Shown one piece after another: positions 25,756 through 34,934 of a stretch of DNA of 64,000 nt. The first letter of the stretch is position 1; each line of letters opens with the position of its first letter. Made by a program: the position numbers and the translations under genes. Source of the DNA: Chloroflexota bacterium. GTDB taxonomy: Bacteria > Chloroflexota > Anaerolineae > UBA1429. The DNA lies in NCBI GenBank assembly GCA_019873625.1, contig JAIOAW010000001.1, positions 62,001 through 126,000 of the forward strand, written 5' to 3'. The notes under the pieces are model-generated. The model was not told the origin of the DNA. It searched no databases and saw nothing but the letters and a program-made list of their open reading frames with translations.

Positions 25756-27851
25756 CGGGCGCTCCTTTTCACCTCCACCCAGGCCGTATGGGTGGCCACC
25801 CCGCCCGTGGGCGTGGTTTGGAGCGAGGTCAGGACGTTGGCACAGCCCCCCTCATCCACCCCATCGGCCCCGGGGCGGAACCAGGCCCCTTCGGGCAGGC
25901 ACACCACCCCTGGCATAATCCGCTCGGTGACCTTGGCGCGGACGCGCACCGTGCCCGTGGGGCTTGTTACCTCCACCCAATCGCGCGGCGAGATGCCGCG
26001 CGCCTCGGCGTCAAGGCGGTTGATCCAAATCTCTTGCGGCTCCACCTCCTGGAGCCAGGGGTTCGCGGCCAGGCAGGAATTCGAACGCACCTCGCTGTGC
26101 GGCGTGATGAGTTGCAGAGGGTAGCGCCCCCCAGCGGGCGGGGCGATGGGCACATATTCGGCCACGATGGGCAGGCCGTAAAGCGTTGCCTGAGGGTTGG
26201 CCAGTTCGATGCGCCCCGAAGGCGTATCGAGAGGGTGAGCCTGCGGGTCAGCGCGAAAATCCGCGAGTTCCACGCGCGGCTCCCCTTCCCACCGCAAAAG
26301 GCCCTCGCGCTTGAGGGCCTCCCGATCGAACGCCGTCTGGGCCAAAAGGGCATCCACCCAGGTGGCCTCATCTCGCCCCTGCGTGTAGGCGCGGCCAAAC
26401 CCCAGGCGCTCGGCCAAACGGCTGAAAATCCAATAATCCGTCTGCGCCTCGTCGGGCGGGGAGATGGCCTGCGCGCTATAAAAGAGGTGCTGGTCGTGCC
26501 CCCATGAGGTTACGAGGTCCGTGCGCTCCAAATCGGTGCGGATGGGGAGGACGAGATCGGCATAGAGGGCCGTCGGCGTCAGGTAGGGATCATGGACGAC
26601 CACGTAGCCGATGCGTTCCAGAGCGGCGATGTTCGCCAAGGTATTCGGCGTGCGGTTAATGACGTTCGAGGCCACGATGTAGGCCATCTCCAAGGGCGGG
26701 CGCACGCGCCCCGCCAGGACCTCCGCCGCCCAAGAGACGGCCGAAAGGCTCCTGGCCGGCCCCCAGGGGCCGCGCGGCAACCCTGCTAGCGACGGGCCGC
26801 CTCGCATCCCCACGCTGGCCACGCCCCCGCCCCGCAGGCCCACGTTCCCGCTCATACAGGCCAGCGTGATAAAGGCCCGCGCCGCCTGCTCGCCATAGAG
26901 GGTGCGCTGAGGCCCCCACCCCGGCAAAAGGCAGGCCGGCTTGACGGTGGCATATTCGCGCGCGAGGCGAGTGGTCGTCTCCGCTGAGACGCCCGTAATC
27001 GCCTCGGCCCATTGGGGCGTTTTGGGCTGGCCATCTCGCGCGCCAAGGAGATAGTCTCGGTAGGGTGCATACCCCAGGGTATGCGTCTCTAGGAAGGCCC
27101 GATCCACCAGGCCCTCCGTCTCCATCACGTAGGCCATAGCCGCCGCGAGGGCCGCATCGGTGCCCGGGCGGATGGGCACCCACTCATCAGCCAGGATGGC
27201 GCTATCCGTATAGCGCGGGTCTATGAGGATGACGCGCGCTCCCCGATCGCGCGCCCCCGCGATAAAGTGCGCCGTATTCGGGGCCATATGCGTCTCGGCA
27301 GGATTATTGCCCCACAGGAGGATTAGCCGCGCGTCGAGCAGGGTCGCGCGGTCGCTGGAGGGCACCTGGCCGCCCAACATCCACTGGGCCGCCACGCCCG
27401 CACAGTGGTTGCTCATATTCCCCACCGTTACGGTAACCGGCCCCCAAAAGGAAAAGAAGCGGTGCGAGGCCGAGGCGCCGCTGAAACCGCGCCCGCTGAT
27501 GGCCCCCGCCCCCGTGATGTGCAAAAGGGCGCGGTGGGCCTGGCGCGTGGCGAGTTCTTGCAGGCGGCCGGCGATCTCATCGAGGGCCTCTTCCCAAGGG
27601 ATGGGCGCGAACCGGCCGCTCCCCCTGGGGCCGATGCGTTTGAGGGGGGTGCCCACGCGTTCGCGGGCGTTGACCAGGGCGCGATGCGCCCGCCCCCGCA
27701 CGCAAGGGATGAGCCTCGGCCGTTCGGGGCTATCCTCTCGCGGGGGGGTATCTATCCGTACCAGGCGGCCATCTTCCACCACGGCCACGAGTTCACAGCG
27801 GGAGCCGCAATCCAGCGTGCACGTAAAGGGGATGCGTTCGATGGGAGACAA
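25752..27851 (-). CDS. Molybdopterin oxidoreductase catalytic subunit (DMSO reductase family)
   Basis: Mo- or W-bis-pterin enzyme of 699 residues. An N-terminal 4Fe-4S site uses Cys11, Cys15, Cys19 and Cys50. The body shows SNHCAGVAAQWMLGG near the metal site, LILLWGNNPAETHMAPNTAHF, and the C-terminal pterin-binding domain (LQLITPHSEVRSNSCLAANP; GVVCLPEGAWFRPGADGVD). Closest in style to DmsA/polysulfide/DMSO reductases. A TTG start at 27851 is preferred since AAGGAGG lies 6 nt upstream; an earlier TTG overlaps that site. There is no Tat signal, so it is probably cytosolic. The substrate is unknown. Confidence 0.88.
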   Translation of the reverse strand: MSPIERIPFTCTLDCGSRCELVAVVEDGRLVRIDTPPREDSPERPRLIPCVRGRAHRALVNARERVGTPLKRIGPRGSGRFAPIPWEEALDEIAGRLQELATRQAHRALLHITGAGAISGRGFSGASASHRFFSFWGPVTVTVGNMSNHCAGVAAQWMLGGQVPSSDRATLLDARLILLWGNNPAETHMAPNTAHFIAGARDRGARVILIDPRYTDSAILADEWVPIRPGTDAALAAAMAYVMETEGLVDRAFLETHTLGYAPYRDYLLGARDGQPKTPQWAEAITGVSAETTTRLAREYATVKPACLLPGWGPQRTLYGEQAARAFITLACMSGNVGLRGGGVASVGMRGGPSLAGLPRGPWGPARSLSAVSWAAEVLAGRVRPPLEMAYIVASNVINRTPNTLANIAALERIGYVVVHDPYLTPTALYADLVLPIRTDLERTDLVTSWGHDQHLFYSAQAISPPDEAQTDYWIFSRLAERLGFGRAYTQGRDEATWVDALLAQTAFDREALKREGLLRWEGEPRVELADFRADPQAHPLDTPSGRIELANPQATLYGLPIVAEYVPIAPPAGGRYPLQLITPHSEVRSNSCLAANPWLQEVEPQEIWINRLDAEARGISPRDWVEVTSPTGTVRVRAKVTERIMPGVVCLPEGAWFRPGADGVDEGGCANVLTSLQTTPTGGVATHTAWVEVKRSAR

Positions 27852-27887
27852 AGCGTCCTCCTTCAATCGGGCGGCCCTAGCCGCGCG

Positions 27888-28196
27888 TCAGATGCCTTCC
27901 CAACGATAGCGGGCCAAATCCAAGCGCCCCGAACGGTCAAAGCGGATGCCCTCGCTCTCCAGCAGGGCGCGCTGAAGGGGCACTGTCTCGGGGGCATCGT
28001 GCAGGCTGATGCCCCCTTGCGCGTTGACCACACGGTGCCATGGCAAATTCGCCGGGCAGCGGCGCATCGCCCAGCCCACCACCCTCGCCCCGCGTTCTAG
28101 GCCGATGGCCCTGGCGATTTGCCCATAGGTTACCACCCGGCCATAAGGCACCTGCGCCACGAGGGCATAGACGCGCGCAAAGATGTCCTCACCCAT
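27888..28196 (-). CDS. atl: Alkyltransferase-like protein (Atl), non-enzymatic MGMT relative
   Basis: A 102-residue protein with the MGMT C-terminal DNA-binding fold (VPYGRVVTYGQIARAIG, then GWAMRRCPANLPWHRVVN). The catalytic PCHR motif of MGMT reads PWHR here (residues 52-55). Trp at this position is the hallmark of Atl proteins, which flip O6-alkylguanine and hand the lesion to nucleotide-excision repair. ATG 28196 starts 4 nt after tsaD. Confidence 0.92.
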   Translation of the reverse strand: MGEDIFARVYALVAQVPYGRVVTYGQIARAIGLERGARVVGWAMRRCPANLPWHRVVNAQGGISLHDAPETVPLQRALLESEGIRFDRSGRLDLARYRWEGI

Positions 28197-28200
28197 AGGG

Positions 28201-29283
28201 TTACACCAAGGCGAGGCTGGGCACCACGTCCAAATCCAACCCCGAACGAAGGCCCGCGATGTAGCGATAGTACCCGGCGGCGCCCACCATCGCCGCGTTA
28301 TCGGTGCAATAGCGAATGGGCGGGTAACGCACGGGCACGCGAATCCGCTCAGAGACGGCCTGGCGCAAGGCCTTGTTCGCTGCCACCCCTCCGGCCAAAA
28401 GGAACTCCACCGCGCCGTAGGCCTCGATGGCCGCCACGCTCTTTTCGATGAGCGTCTCGACCACGGCGGCCTGAAAACTCGCCGCAATATCGGCGATGGG
28501 AAGCGCAGCGCTCTCCTCCGCGCTCAGCGAGGCCTCAGCCAGGCGGATGCCCCGCTCATCCACAACCTGGCCTTGGGCGCGGCGCAGGTCCTGCACGAGC
28601 CGCAAAACGGCCGTCTTGAGGCCGCTGAACGAGAAATCGTAGGGGCCGATATGCTGCGCGCGCGGCAGTTCGAAAGCCTTCGGGTCGCCCCCCACGGCTG
28701 CCCGTTCGATGGCCGGCCCGCCGGGGTAACCGAGGTTCAGAAGGCGCGCCACTTTATCAAAGGCCTCGCCGGCGGCGTCATCCACCGTGCCGCCCAAGCG
28801 AGTGTAGGTGTGATGTTCCGTCATCAAGACGAGTTCCGTATGCCCCCCGGAAACGATCAGGCATACGAGCGGAAAGGCCGGTGGCGTAAAGGGGGTGCGG
28901 CGATCTTCGCGCGCATCCAGCCAGTTGGCATAGATGTGCGCCTCGATATGGTTGACGCCCACCAGCGGTTTATTCTGCGTGAGCGCCAAGGTCTTGGCCA
29001 CGTTCACCCCCACCAAGAGCGACCCGGCCAGCCCCGGCCCATGCACCACCGCGATGGCGTCTATCTCCCCCCAGCCGACGCCCGCGCGTTCCATCGCCTC
29101 GCGGATGACCGGCGTGATGGCGACCATATGCTGGCGCGAGGCCATCTCGGGGAAGACGCCCCCATACTGGCGGTGCAGTTCGATCTGCGATTGGACGACG
29201 TTAGAGAGCACCAGGCAGCCATCCTGGACGACCGCCGCCGAGGTCTCGTCGCACGAAGTTTCGATGGCTAACAAGATCGTCAT
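28201..29283 (-). CDS. tsaD: tRNA N6-adenosine threonylcarbamoyltransferase
   Basis: Catalytic ASKHA subunit for t6A37 tRNA modification. It has the family ETSCDETSAAVV, MASRQHMVAI, the HIEAH metal motif, VSGGHTELV and LAGGVAANKAL. At 360 aa it is full length. Operon member, 13 nt after the PP2C-like gene. Other t6A genes (tsaB, tsaC, tsaE) are not in the window. Confidence 0.96.
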   Translation of the reverse strand: MTILLAIETSCDETSAAVVQDGCLVLSNVVQSQIELHRQYGGVFPEMASRQHMVAITPVIREAMERAGVGWGEIDAIAVVHGPGLAGSLLVGVNVAKTLALTQNKPLVGVNHIEAHIYANWLDAREDRRTPFTPPAFPLVCLIVSGGHTELVLMTEHHTYTRLGGTVDDAAGEAFDKVARLLNLGYPGGPAIERAAVGGDPKAFELPRAQHIGPYDFSFSGLKTAVLRLVQDLRRAQGQVVDERGIRLAEASLSAEESAALPIADIAASFQAAVVETLIEKSVAAIEAYGAVEFLLAGGVAANKALRQAVSERIRVPVRYPPIRYCTDNAAMVGAAGYYRYIAGLRSGLDLDVVPSLALV

Positions 29284-29296
29284 CGTTCGCCCTTTA

Positions 29297-31639
29297 TCAG
29301 CGCCCTTGTAGGCGGGGAAAGTTGGTGATCCACAACGTGTTGCCGCTCAACACGAACAGGCGCGCATCCTCTTCGTTCACATAGATGCCGCGCAGTTTCT
29401 GAAAATACGGCTCACCGACCTTGGTTCGGAACTGCCGCAGGAAGATGCCCTGTTTATCGAATTCGACGATTCGCTCGTTCCCCGCATCCACCACATAAAC
29501 GTAGCCCTCGGCCTCCGGCTCGGGCCTGCCCGAAACAAAGATGCTCGTCGGCCCGCGCATCGGCGAAGGCAGGCCGAGCATCGAGAAGGGTTTCTCCTCG
29601 CCGTTGAAGAACTTGCGCACTCGCCCATCGGCATACAGGATGTAGACATTCCCGTCAATCGCCATATCCACGGCGCCGGTCAGGTCCACATCCTGGTTGG
29701 GCTTGAGGTAATCCACCGGCGGGGTGGTATAGATGTTATTGGAGGGCATATATTTAAAGATGCGCCCCAAGAGGGGATCGAGCACATACAAATTGCCCAA
29801 ATAGGCGCCCATCGCCACGGGTTTGAGCCACAGGTCGCTGTTAGCCACCGGCACCGCGCGGATGCCCAGCGCCGGATCATACGTAAAGAGCGACCCCGCG
29901 CGATCCAACGCGGCGAACACGCCCACCGTGCGGTCTCCGCCCTGCGCCAGCCAGCCCACATCCACCAGGTCATTGGCCAGGGTGCCGTCGTAGGTCTCTC
30001 CCTTGCGCAGGAGCAGGGGGTTCGAGGCCACCGACTGCAAGGCATCGCCCACGTCATTGAGGAAAAAGCGATACAGCCGGCCGCTCCCTCGGTTCAGAAG
30101 GAGCAGGTCTTTGCCGACGATGACGATGCGCGAGGAATCGGAAGGAGAGGTCGGCTCATCCTCCAACACGGTAAGGCGCGTGAAATAGTAAAGGCGCTCG
30201 ACGCGATCCACCACATCCAGGCGGTGCAAGGCGCGGTTGCGCAGGTCCACGAGAGACGGCTCATCGGGGATGACGGCCAACCCCTCCTCGATGGCCTCGA
30301 GGCAGTCAGACAGGCCCTGGCGCACCAGAGAGGTATCCTGCGCCTTGAGGGCGGCATCGCAGCGCGCCTCGGCCTTTTGGCGCACGGCCATAATCTGCTC
30401 GCGGTTGATGCGGTCATACTGCACGCGCGTCATCACCACCAAAAAGAGCACCAAAAGCGGGAGGATAAGGGCGATGCCCACGAGCGCCTTGCCACCTAAC
30501 GAGACCTCCTCGCCGCGCGCGGGGCGTTCGGGCGGGCGTTCCGGGGGTTCGCTAGGAAGGACGCGCAGGAGCACTTCTTCCGTCTCACGGCGCACCCGTT
30601 CGGCCCCCTCGCTCAACGTCTCGCGCAAACGCCCCCCAGAGCGGCCGCCCGGCGGCGCGGCGGCCGGGCGAGGGCGTGCCTTGGGCGAAGGGGGCACGAT
30701 CTCTTCCGCAGCAGGTTCCCCGGCCGTGGGCGGCGGAAGGTAGATGCGCTCGGCCTGGGCAGGCGTTTCGCCTGAGGGTGTGGGCGCCGCCCCCTCAGCC
30801 GGCCGTGGCGAACGCGGAGGGGGTTCGGGCTTAGGCGTTTCGGGTGCGGCCGTGGGACGAGTGGTTTGAAGGCGCACGGGGCGCGCCGCAGGCCCCGCCG
30901 CAGCGCCGCCCGGCCACTGGATAATCAAAACGCTCGCGTTGCGGCCGTTGACGAGCGCCTCGAGGTTATCTCGGGCGGATTCTTTGCCGATGTAGGTTAC
31001 CGCATCGGCAATCTCTTCGACGCGGGTGAGATGGTGGAGATCGGTCGAGGCCAGGAGGAGCGTATCTCCCGGCTCGATGTCGAGGCGGTAGAGGGTCGGC
31101 TCCACCTCGCGGCGCAACCCCAAGGGCGGCTCGCGGTTCATCTCGGCCAGGCTCGGCGCCTGCGGCCTGAGCCAGATCGAATCGGCTGGGAAGCGTTGGG
31201 CCACCCCTTTGCGGATGAAGTAGGCAAGCGCCGGCCCCAACTGCCCCAGATAGGCCTCGCCCTCGTCGATGACGGCGCAACCCAAGCCCGCCAAGGTGCG
31301 GTGCAAACTATCGGCGCGCAGGTTCTCTTCAAAAAGCCAAGCATTGGCCGCCAAGAGCGCCTCGCGCAGGGCGCGGGTGATGCTGCCGGGCGTTTGGTAA
31401 TAGGTCTCGGCGAGGGCGCGCACCAAACCATCGCACACGTCTCGCTCTACCGGGCGGCCTCGCGAAGGCTCGATGAGGATGCACACATCGCCCCGATCGC
31501 GTTCGCCTTTGATAGCCCCCTCGCGCACGATGCGCAGGTGCGGCGGCTCCTGCTGCCAAAGTCCCTCGCGAATGCTGAACTGGTCATACAGCGGTTCGAT
31601 CTCCTTGGGAGATTTGCGGCTTGGCGTTTTGGGCATCAT
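29297..31639 (-). CDS. PP2C-like / transmembrane / NHL beta-propeller fusion protein
   Basis: A 780-residue membrane protein in three parts. Residues about 1-240 look like a PP2C (SpoIIE-type) phosphatase fold (GDVCILIEP, ALLAANAWLFEENL, LAGLGCAVIDEGEAYLGQLGPA), but the usual metal-binding DGxG residues are not clear, so it may be inactive. A Pro/Ala-rich stretch (about 245-345) leads to one membrane helix near 395-417. The extracytoplasmic-type C-terminus resembles an NHL/beta-propeller (YVYVVDAGNERIVEFDKQG). ATG 31639 follows AAGGATAGG. It may be a sensor; the function is unknown. Confidence 0.72.
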   Translation of the reverse strand: MMPKTPSRKSPKEIEPLYDQFSIREGLWQQEPPHLRIVREGAIKGERDRGDVCILIEPSRGRPVERDVCDGLVRALAETYYQTPGSITRALREALLAANAWLFEENLRADSLHRTLAGLGCAVIDEGEAYLGQLGPALAYFIRKGVAQRFPADSIWLRPQAPSLAEMNREPPLGLRREVEPTLYRLDIEPGDTLLLASTDLHHLTRVEEIADAVTYIGKESARDNLEALVNGRNASVLIIQWPGGAAAGPAARPVRLQTTRPTAAPETPKPEPPPRSPRPAEGAAPTPSGETPAQAERIYLPPPTAGEPAAEEIVPPSPKARPRPAAAPPGGRSGGRLRETLSEGAERVRRETEEVLLRVLPSEPPERPPERPARGEEVSLGGKALVGIALILPLLVLFLVVMTRVQYDRINREQIMAVRQKAEARCDAALKAQDTSLVRQGLSDCLEAIEEGLAVIPDEPSLVDLRNRALHRLDVVDRVERLYYFTRLTVLEDEPTSPSDSSRIVIVGKDLLLLNRGSGRLYRFFLNDVGDALQSVASNPLLLRKGETYDGTLANDLVDVGWLAQGGDRTVGVFAALDRAGSLFTYDPALGIRAVPVANSDLWLKPVAMGAYLGNLYVLDPLLGRIFKYMPSNNIYTTPPVDYLKPNQDVDLTGAVDMAIDGNVYILYADGRVRKFFNGEEKPFSMLGLPSPMRGPTSIFVSGRPEPEAEGYVYVVDAGNERIVEFDKQGIFLRQFRTKVGEPYFQKLRGIYVNEEDARLFVLSGNTLWITNFPRLQGR

Positions 31640-31680
31640 GCCGTTGCACCTATCCTTCTCGTGCAGATGCGCCGGCGGGG

Positions 31681-33255
31681 CTATTCCCACTCGATGGTCG
31701 CCGGGGGTTTGCTCGAAATATCATAGACGACGCGGTTGATCTCGGGAACCTCATTCACGATGCGGTTCGAGATGCGCGCCAGCACCTCATAGGGGATGCG
31801 TGCCCAATCGGCCGTCATCCCATCTTCGCTCGTTACGGCGCGCACCGCGGCCATATGGGCGTAGGTGCGGCTATCGCCCATCACGCCCACGCTGCGCACC
31901 GGCGTGAGCACCGCAAAGTACTGCCAAATCTCGCGGTGCAGGCCGGCCCGGATGATCTCCTCGCGGACGATGGCATCTGCCGCCTGGAGCACGCGCACCC
32001 GTTCCGGCGTCACCTCGCCGATGATGCGCACGGCTAGCCCCGGCCCGGGGAAGGGCTGGCGATAAACCACCTCCTCCGGCAAACCCAAGGCTAGGCCCAC
32101 CTGGCGCACCTCGTCTTTGAAGAGGTAACGCAGGGGTTCGATGAGCCGCAACCTCATCGTCTCCGGCAGGCCGCCCACGTTATGGTGCGTCTTGATCTTG
32201 GCGGCCGATTTGGCCGTGGTGGCGCTCTCGATCACGTCGGGGTAGAGCGTCCCTTGGGCGAGGAAATCCACCCGGCCCACGCGGCGGGCCTCCTCCTCGA
32301 ACACGGCGATGAACTCGCGCCCGATGCGCACACGTTTTTCTTCGGGGTCCGTTACCCCGCGCAAGCGGGCAAAGAACCGCTCTTGCGCATCCACATAGAC
32401 GATGCTGCCCCCCAAGTGCTGGTGAAAGAGATCCATATTCTCCTCCACCTCATCTTGGCGAAGGAGGCCCGTATTCACGAACACGGCCGTGAGTTGGTCT
32501 CCCACGGCGCGCCGCACCAAGGTGGCGACCACGGTCGAATCCACCCCGCCGGAGATGGCGCAGATGACGTGCCCATCGCCCACCTCTCGGCGGATGGCCT
32601 CGATGCTTTCCTCGATAAAAGAGCCGGGCGTCCAATCTCCCCGGCAGCCGCAAATGGCGTGGCAAAAGGCGCCGATGATCTCCCGCCCCCGTTCGGTGTG
32701 AGCCACTTCGGGGTGAAATTGCAGCCCATACAGGCGGCGTGCCTCATCGGCCATGGCGGCGATGGGGGAATTGGGCGAGCGCGCCAAGGCCACAAACCCG
32801 GGCGGCAGGGCCTCGATGCGGTCGCCGTGGCTCATCCACACGCGCCCCCGCTCGCCCAAAGGGGCAAGGAGCGGCGAGGAGGGGTCAAGCACGGTGATTT
32901 CGGCCAGGCCGTATTCGCGCGCCGGTGCCCTGGCCACGCGCCCGCCCAGCGTGTGCGCCAGGAGTTGCATCCCATAGCAAATGCCCAAGATCGGCACGCC
33001 ATATTCCAAGATGTGCCGCTGGAGCGTGGGCGCGCCCTCATCATAGACGCTGCTCGGCCCCCCGGAAAGGATAATGCCGCGCGGCGCGAGGCGTTCCAGG
33101 GCTTCGGGCGGCGCATCCCAAGGGATCAACTCAGCATACACTTGGCACTCGCGCACGCGCCGTACAATGAGTTGCGCATATTGCGAACCGTAATCAATCA
33201 CGGCGATCGTCTCCCGCTGGGGAGAGCGCGCCGGCTGAACCTCCTCTTGCCTCAC
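31681..33255 (-). CDS. guaA: GMP synthase (glutamine-hydrolysing)
   Basis: Converts XMP to GMP. The class I amidotransferase domain has the nucleophile Cys93 in GICYGMQ and FHPEVAHTE. The ATP pyrophosphatase loop is SGGVDST. The C-terminal dimerisation domain ends IEWE, as in all GuaA. The GTG start at 33255 follows AAGAAGGG; 524 aa matches the family. It heads a likely seven-gene minus operon down to selA. Confidence 0.97.
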   Translation of the reverse strand: MRQEEVQPARSPQRETIAVIDYGSQYAQLIVRRVRECQVYAELIPWDAPPEALERLAPRGIILSGGPSSVYDEGAPTLQRHILEYGVPILGICYGMQLLAHTLGGRVARAPAREYGLAEITVLDPSSPLLAPLGERGRVWMSHGDRIEALPPGFVALARSPNSPIAAMADEARRLYGLQFHPEVAHTERGREIIGAFCHAICGCRGDWTPGSFIEESIEAIRREVGDGHVICAISGGVDSTVVATLVRRAVGDQLTAVFVNTGLLRQDEVEENMDLFHQHLGGSIVYVDAQERFFARLRGVTDPEEKRVRIGREFIAVFEEEARRVGRVDFLAQGTLYPDVIESATTAKSAAKIKTHHNVGGLPETMRLRLIEPLRYLFKDEVRQVGLALGLPEEVVYRQPFPGPGLAVRIIGEVTPERVRVLQAADAIVREEIIRAGLHREIWQYFAVLTPVRSVGVMGDSRTYAHMAAVRAVTSEDGMTADWARIPYEVLARISNRIVNEVPEINRVVYDISSKPPATIEWE

Positions 33256-33286
33256 AAGACATCCCTTCTTACAATAGATTGGCCTG

Positions 33287-33315
33287 ATTATAACGGCTGG
33301 GGCTGGGGCGCGCAA
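33287..33315 (-). promoter_or_regulatory. guaA operon promoter
   Basis: Minus-strand TTGCGC (33315-33310), 17-bp spacer and perfect TATAAT (33292-33287), about 30 nt before the GTG start. Confidence 0.75.
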
Positions 33316-33355
33316 GTGAACGTGTGCAGCCCCCTGGCCCGTGGGAGAGGAGACG

Positions 33356-34372
33356 ATGGCACCCATCACCCCGCGCGAACGCGTCTTGATGGCGCTTCGC
33401 CACGAACAGCCCGACGTCTGCCCCTGGCAGATCAACCTCACGCAAGATGCCCAAGCCAAGACGGCTGCGTACCTCGGCGACCCCGATTTTGAGCGCAAGA
33501 TCGGCAATCACCTGGCCGCCTATGAGGATGGCTGGTTCGTCGAGGTGCGCCCCAACTTTTGGCAAGATCAATTCGGCATCGTCTGGAACCGCACGATAGA
33601 CAAAGATATCGGCAACGTGGCCGAATACCTCCTGCCCGAAGCGGACCTTTCCCGTTACACCTTCCCCCAGCCCGATTTCGCCCGCAACGCTGCCGGGATG
33701 GAGTGCCTCCTCCGCGAACACCCCGACCGTTTTACGGCCGGCGCGCTGGGGTTCTCGCTCTTTGAGCGCGCCTGGACCCTGCGCGGTATGGAAAACCTCC
33801 TGATGGATATGGTGCTCAACCCCTCGTTTGTGGAGGCGCTCCTCGACCGCATTCTGGAGTACAACCTCGCCGTCATTGATCAAATGGTGCAGTACCCCGT
33901 GGATGCGATCTATTTTGGCGATGATTGGGGCCAACAGCGCGGCCTCATTATGGGGCCTAAGCATTGGCGCCGTTTCATCAAGCCTCGCTTGGCCCAGATG
34001 TATGCCCGCGTCAAGGCGGCCGGCAAGTACATCATCCAGCATTCCTGCGGCGCCATCCAAGAACTCTTTCCCGACCTCATCGAGTTGGGGTTGGATGTGT
34101 TCAACACCTTCCAGCCCGAGGTGATGGATGTGGATTGGGTCAAGCGCGAATACGGCGCACACCTCACCTTCTACGGCGGCATCAGCACCCAGCAAGCCCT
34201 CCCCTGGATGGACGTGCCCACCCTCAAAGCGCACATCCGCGAGATGATCCGGCGCATCGGCCAGGGCGGGGGATACATCGTCGCCCCGACGCATGCCATC
34301 CCGCGCGATGTGCCGCCCGAGAACATCGTCGCCTTCATCGAGGTGGTGCGCGACGAACAGCCCTTTTGGTGA
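33356..34372 (+). CDS. Uroporphyrinogen decarboxylase-family protein
   Basis: A 338-residue URO-D-like TIM-barrel protein. It begins [17 protein letters not shown] and has the later [42 protein letters not shown] and [11 protein letters not shown] blocks typical of the group of URO-D homologues that act as methyltransferases or are uncharacterised. No haem genes are nearby, so true haem synthesis is unlikely. ATG 33356 follows GGAGAGGAG. Confidence 0.85.
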   Translation: MAPITPRERVLMALRHEQPDVCPWQINLTQDAQAKTAAYLGDPDFERKIGNHLAAYEDGWFVEVRPNFWQDQFGIVWNRTIDKDIGNVAEYLLPEADLSRYTFPQPDFARNAAGMECLLREHPDRFTAGALGFSLFERAWTLRGMENLLMDMVLNPSFVEALLDRILEYNLAVIDQMVQYPVDAIYFGDDWGQQRGLIMGPKHWRRFIKPRLAQMYARVKAAGKYIIQHSCGAIQELFPDLIELGLDVFNTFQPEVMDVDWVKREYGAHLTFYGGISTQQALPWMDVPTLKAHIREMIRRIGQGGGYIVAPTHAIPRDVPPENIVAFIEVVRDEQPFW

Positions 34373-34384
34373 GCCGCGCGAACG

Positions 34385-34930
34385 ATGCCCAACCCGGCTG
34401 ATTCCGAACTCACCCTCTCCGTCTGCCCTGGAGGCGCCCTTTCGCCGGCCCTGCGGCGCGAGATCCTCGCCCTTTGCTCGCGCGCCTTCGAGATAGACTA
34501 TGCCCCCTATCTGGCCACCTTCGCCGAGCCGACGCACGTCTTGGCCTTCCTCCAAGGGCGCCTGGTGAGCCACGCCCTTTGGATCACGCGCTGGCTCCAG
34601 CAGGGCGAAGGGCCGCTCTTGCGCACGGCCTATGTGGAGGGAATGGTTACCGAGCCGACGCTCCAAGGGCGGGGATATGGCACGGCGGTGATGCGCCGTC
34701 TCGCCCAAGAGATTCAGGGGTATGATTTGGGCGCGCTTTCCACCTCCAGCGTGGGGTTCTACGCCCGCCTGGGCTGGGAACTCTGGAGAGGGCCACTCTT
34801 TGTGCGCACCGCACAGGGGCTGAAGCCCTGCCCCGAGGATCGCGCGATGATCCTGCGCCTCCCCCGCACGCCCCTGCTCGATATCGAGGGGCCGCTTTCC
34901 GTCGAGTGGCGCCCGCTCGAGGTCTGGTGA
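34385..34930 (+). CDS. GNAT acetyltransferase resembling AAC(2')-I
   Basis: A 181-residue N-acetyltransferase. Acetyl-CoA motif is QGRGYGTA (94-101) after YVEGMVTEPT (83-91). The later LGALSTSSVGFYARLGWELW and the C-terminal EWRPLEVW closely recall the mycobacterial/Providencia aminoglycoside 2'-N-acetyltransferases (LGALSSS, YVEG and DWRxGDVW in those proteins, from memory). The native substrate is unknown; it may be a housekeeping enzyme. It lies 12 nt after the URO-D-like gene. Confidence 0.8.
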   Translation: MPNPADSELTLSVCPGGALSPALRREILALCSRAFEIDYAPYLATFAEPTHVLAFLQGRLVSHALWITRWLQQGEGPLLRTAYVEGMVTEPTLQGRGYGTAVMRRLAQEIQGYDLGALSTSSVGFYARLGWELWRGPLFVRTAQGLKPCPEDRAMILRLPRTPLLDIEGPLSVEWRPLEVW

Positions 34931-34934
34931 ACGG

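Noticed and set aside
25752-27851. Selenocysteine in the oxidoreductase next to selA
   Set aside because: The reading frame is complete from a supported start to its stop with all family motifs, and no in-frame UGA is present.
33356-34372. Haem biosynthetic uroporphyrinogen decarboxylase (hemE)
   Set aside because: The family has many non-haem members and there are no other haem genes nearby; the block pattern fits the methyltransferase-like or uncharacterised subgroup better.
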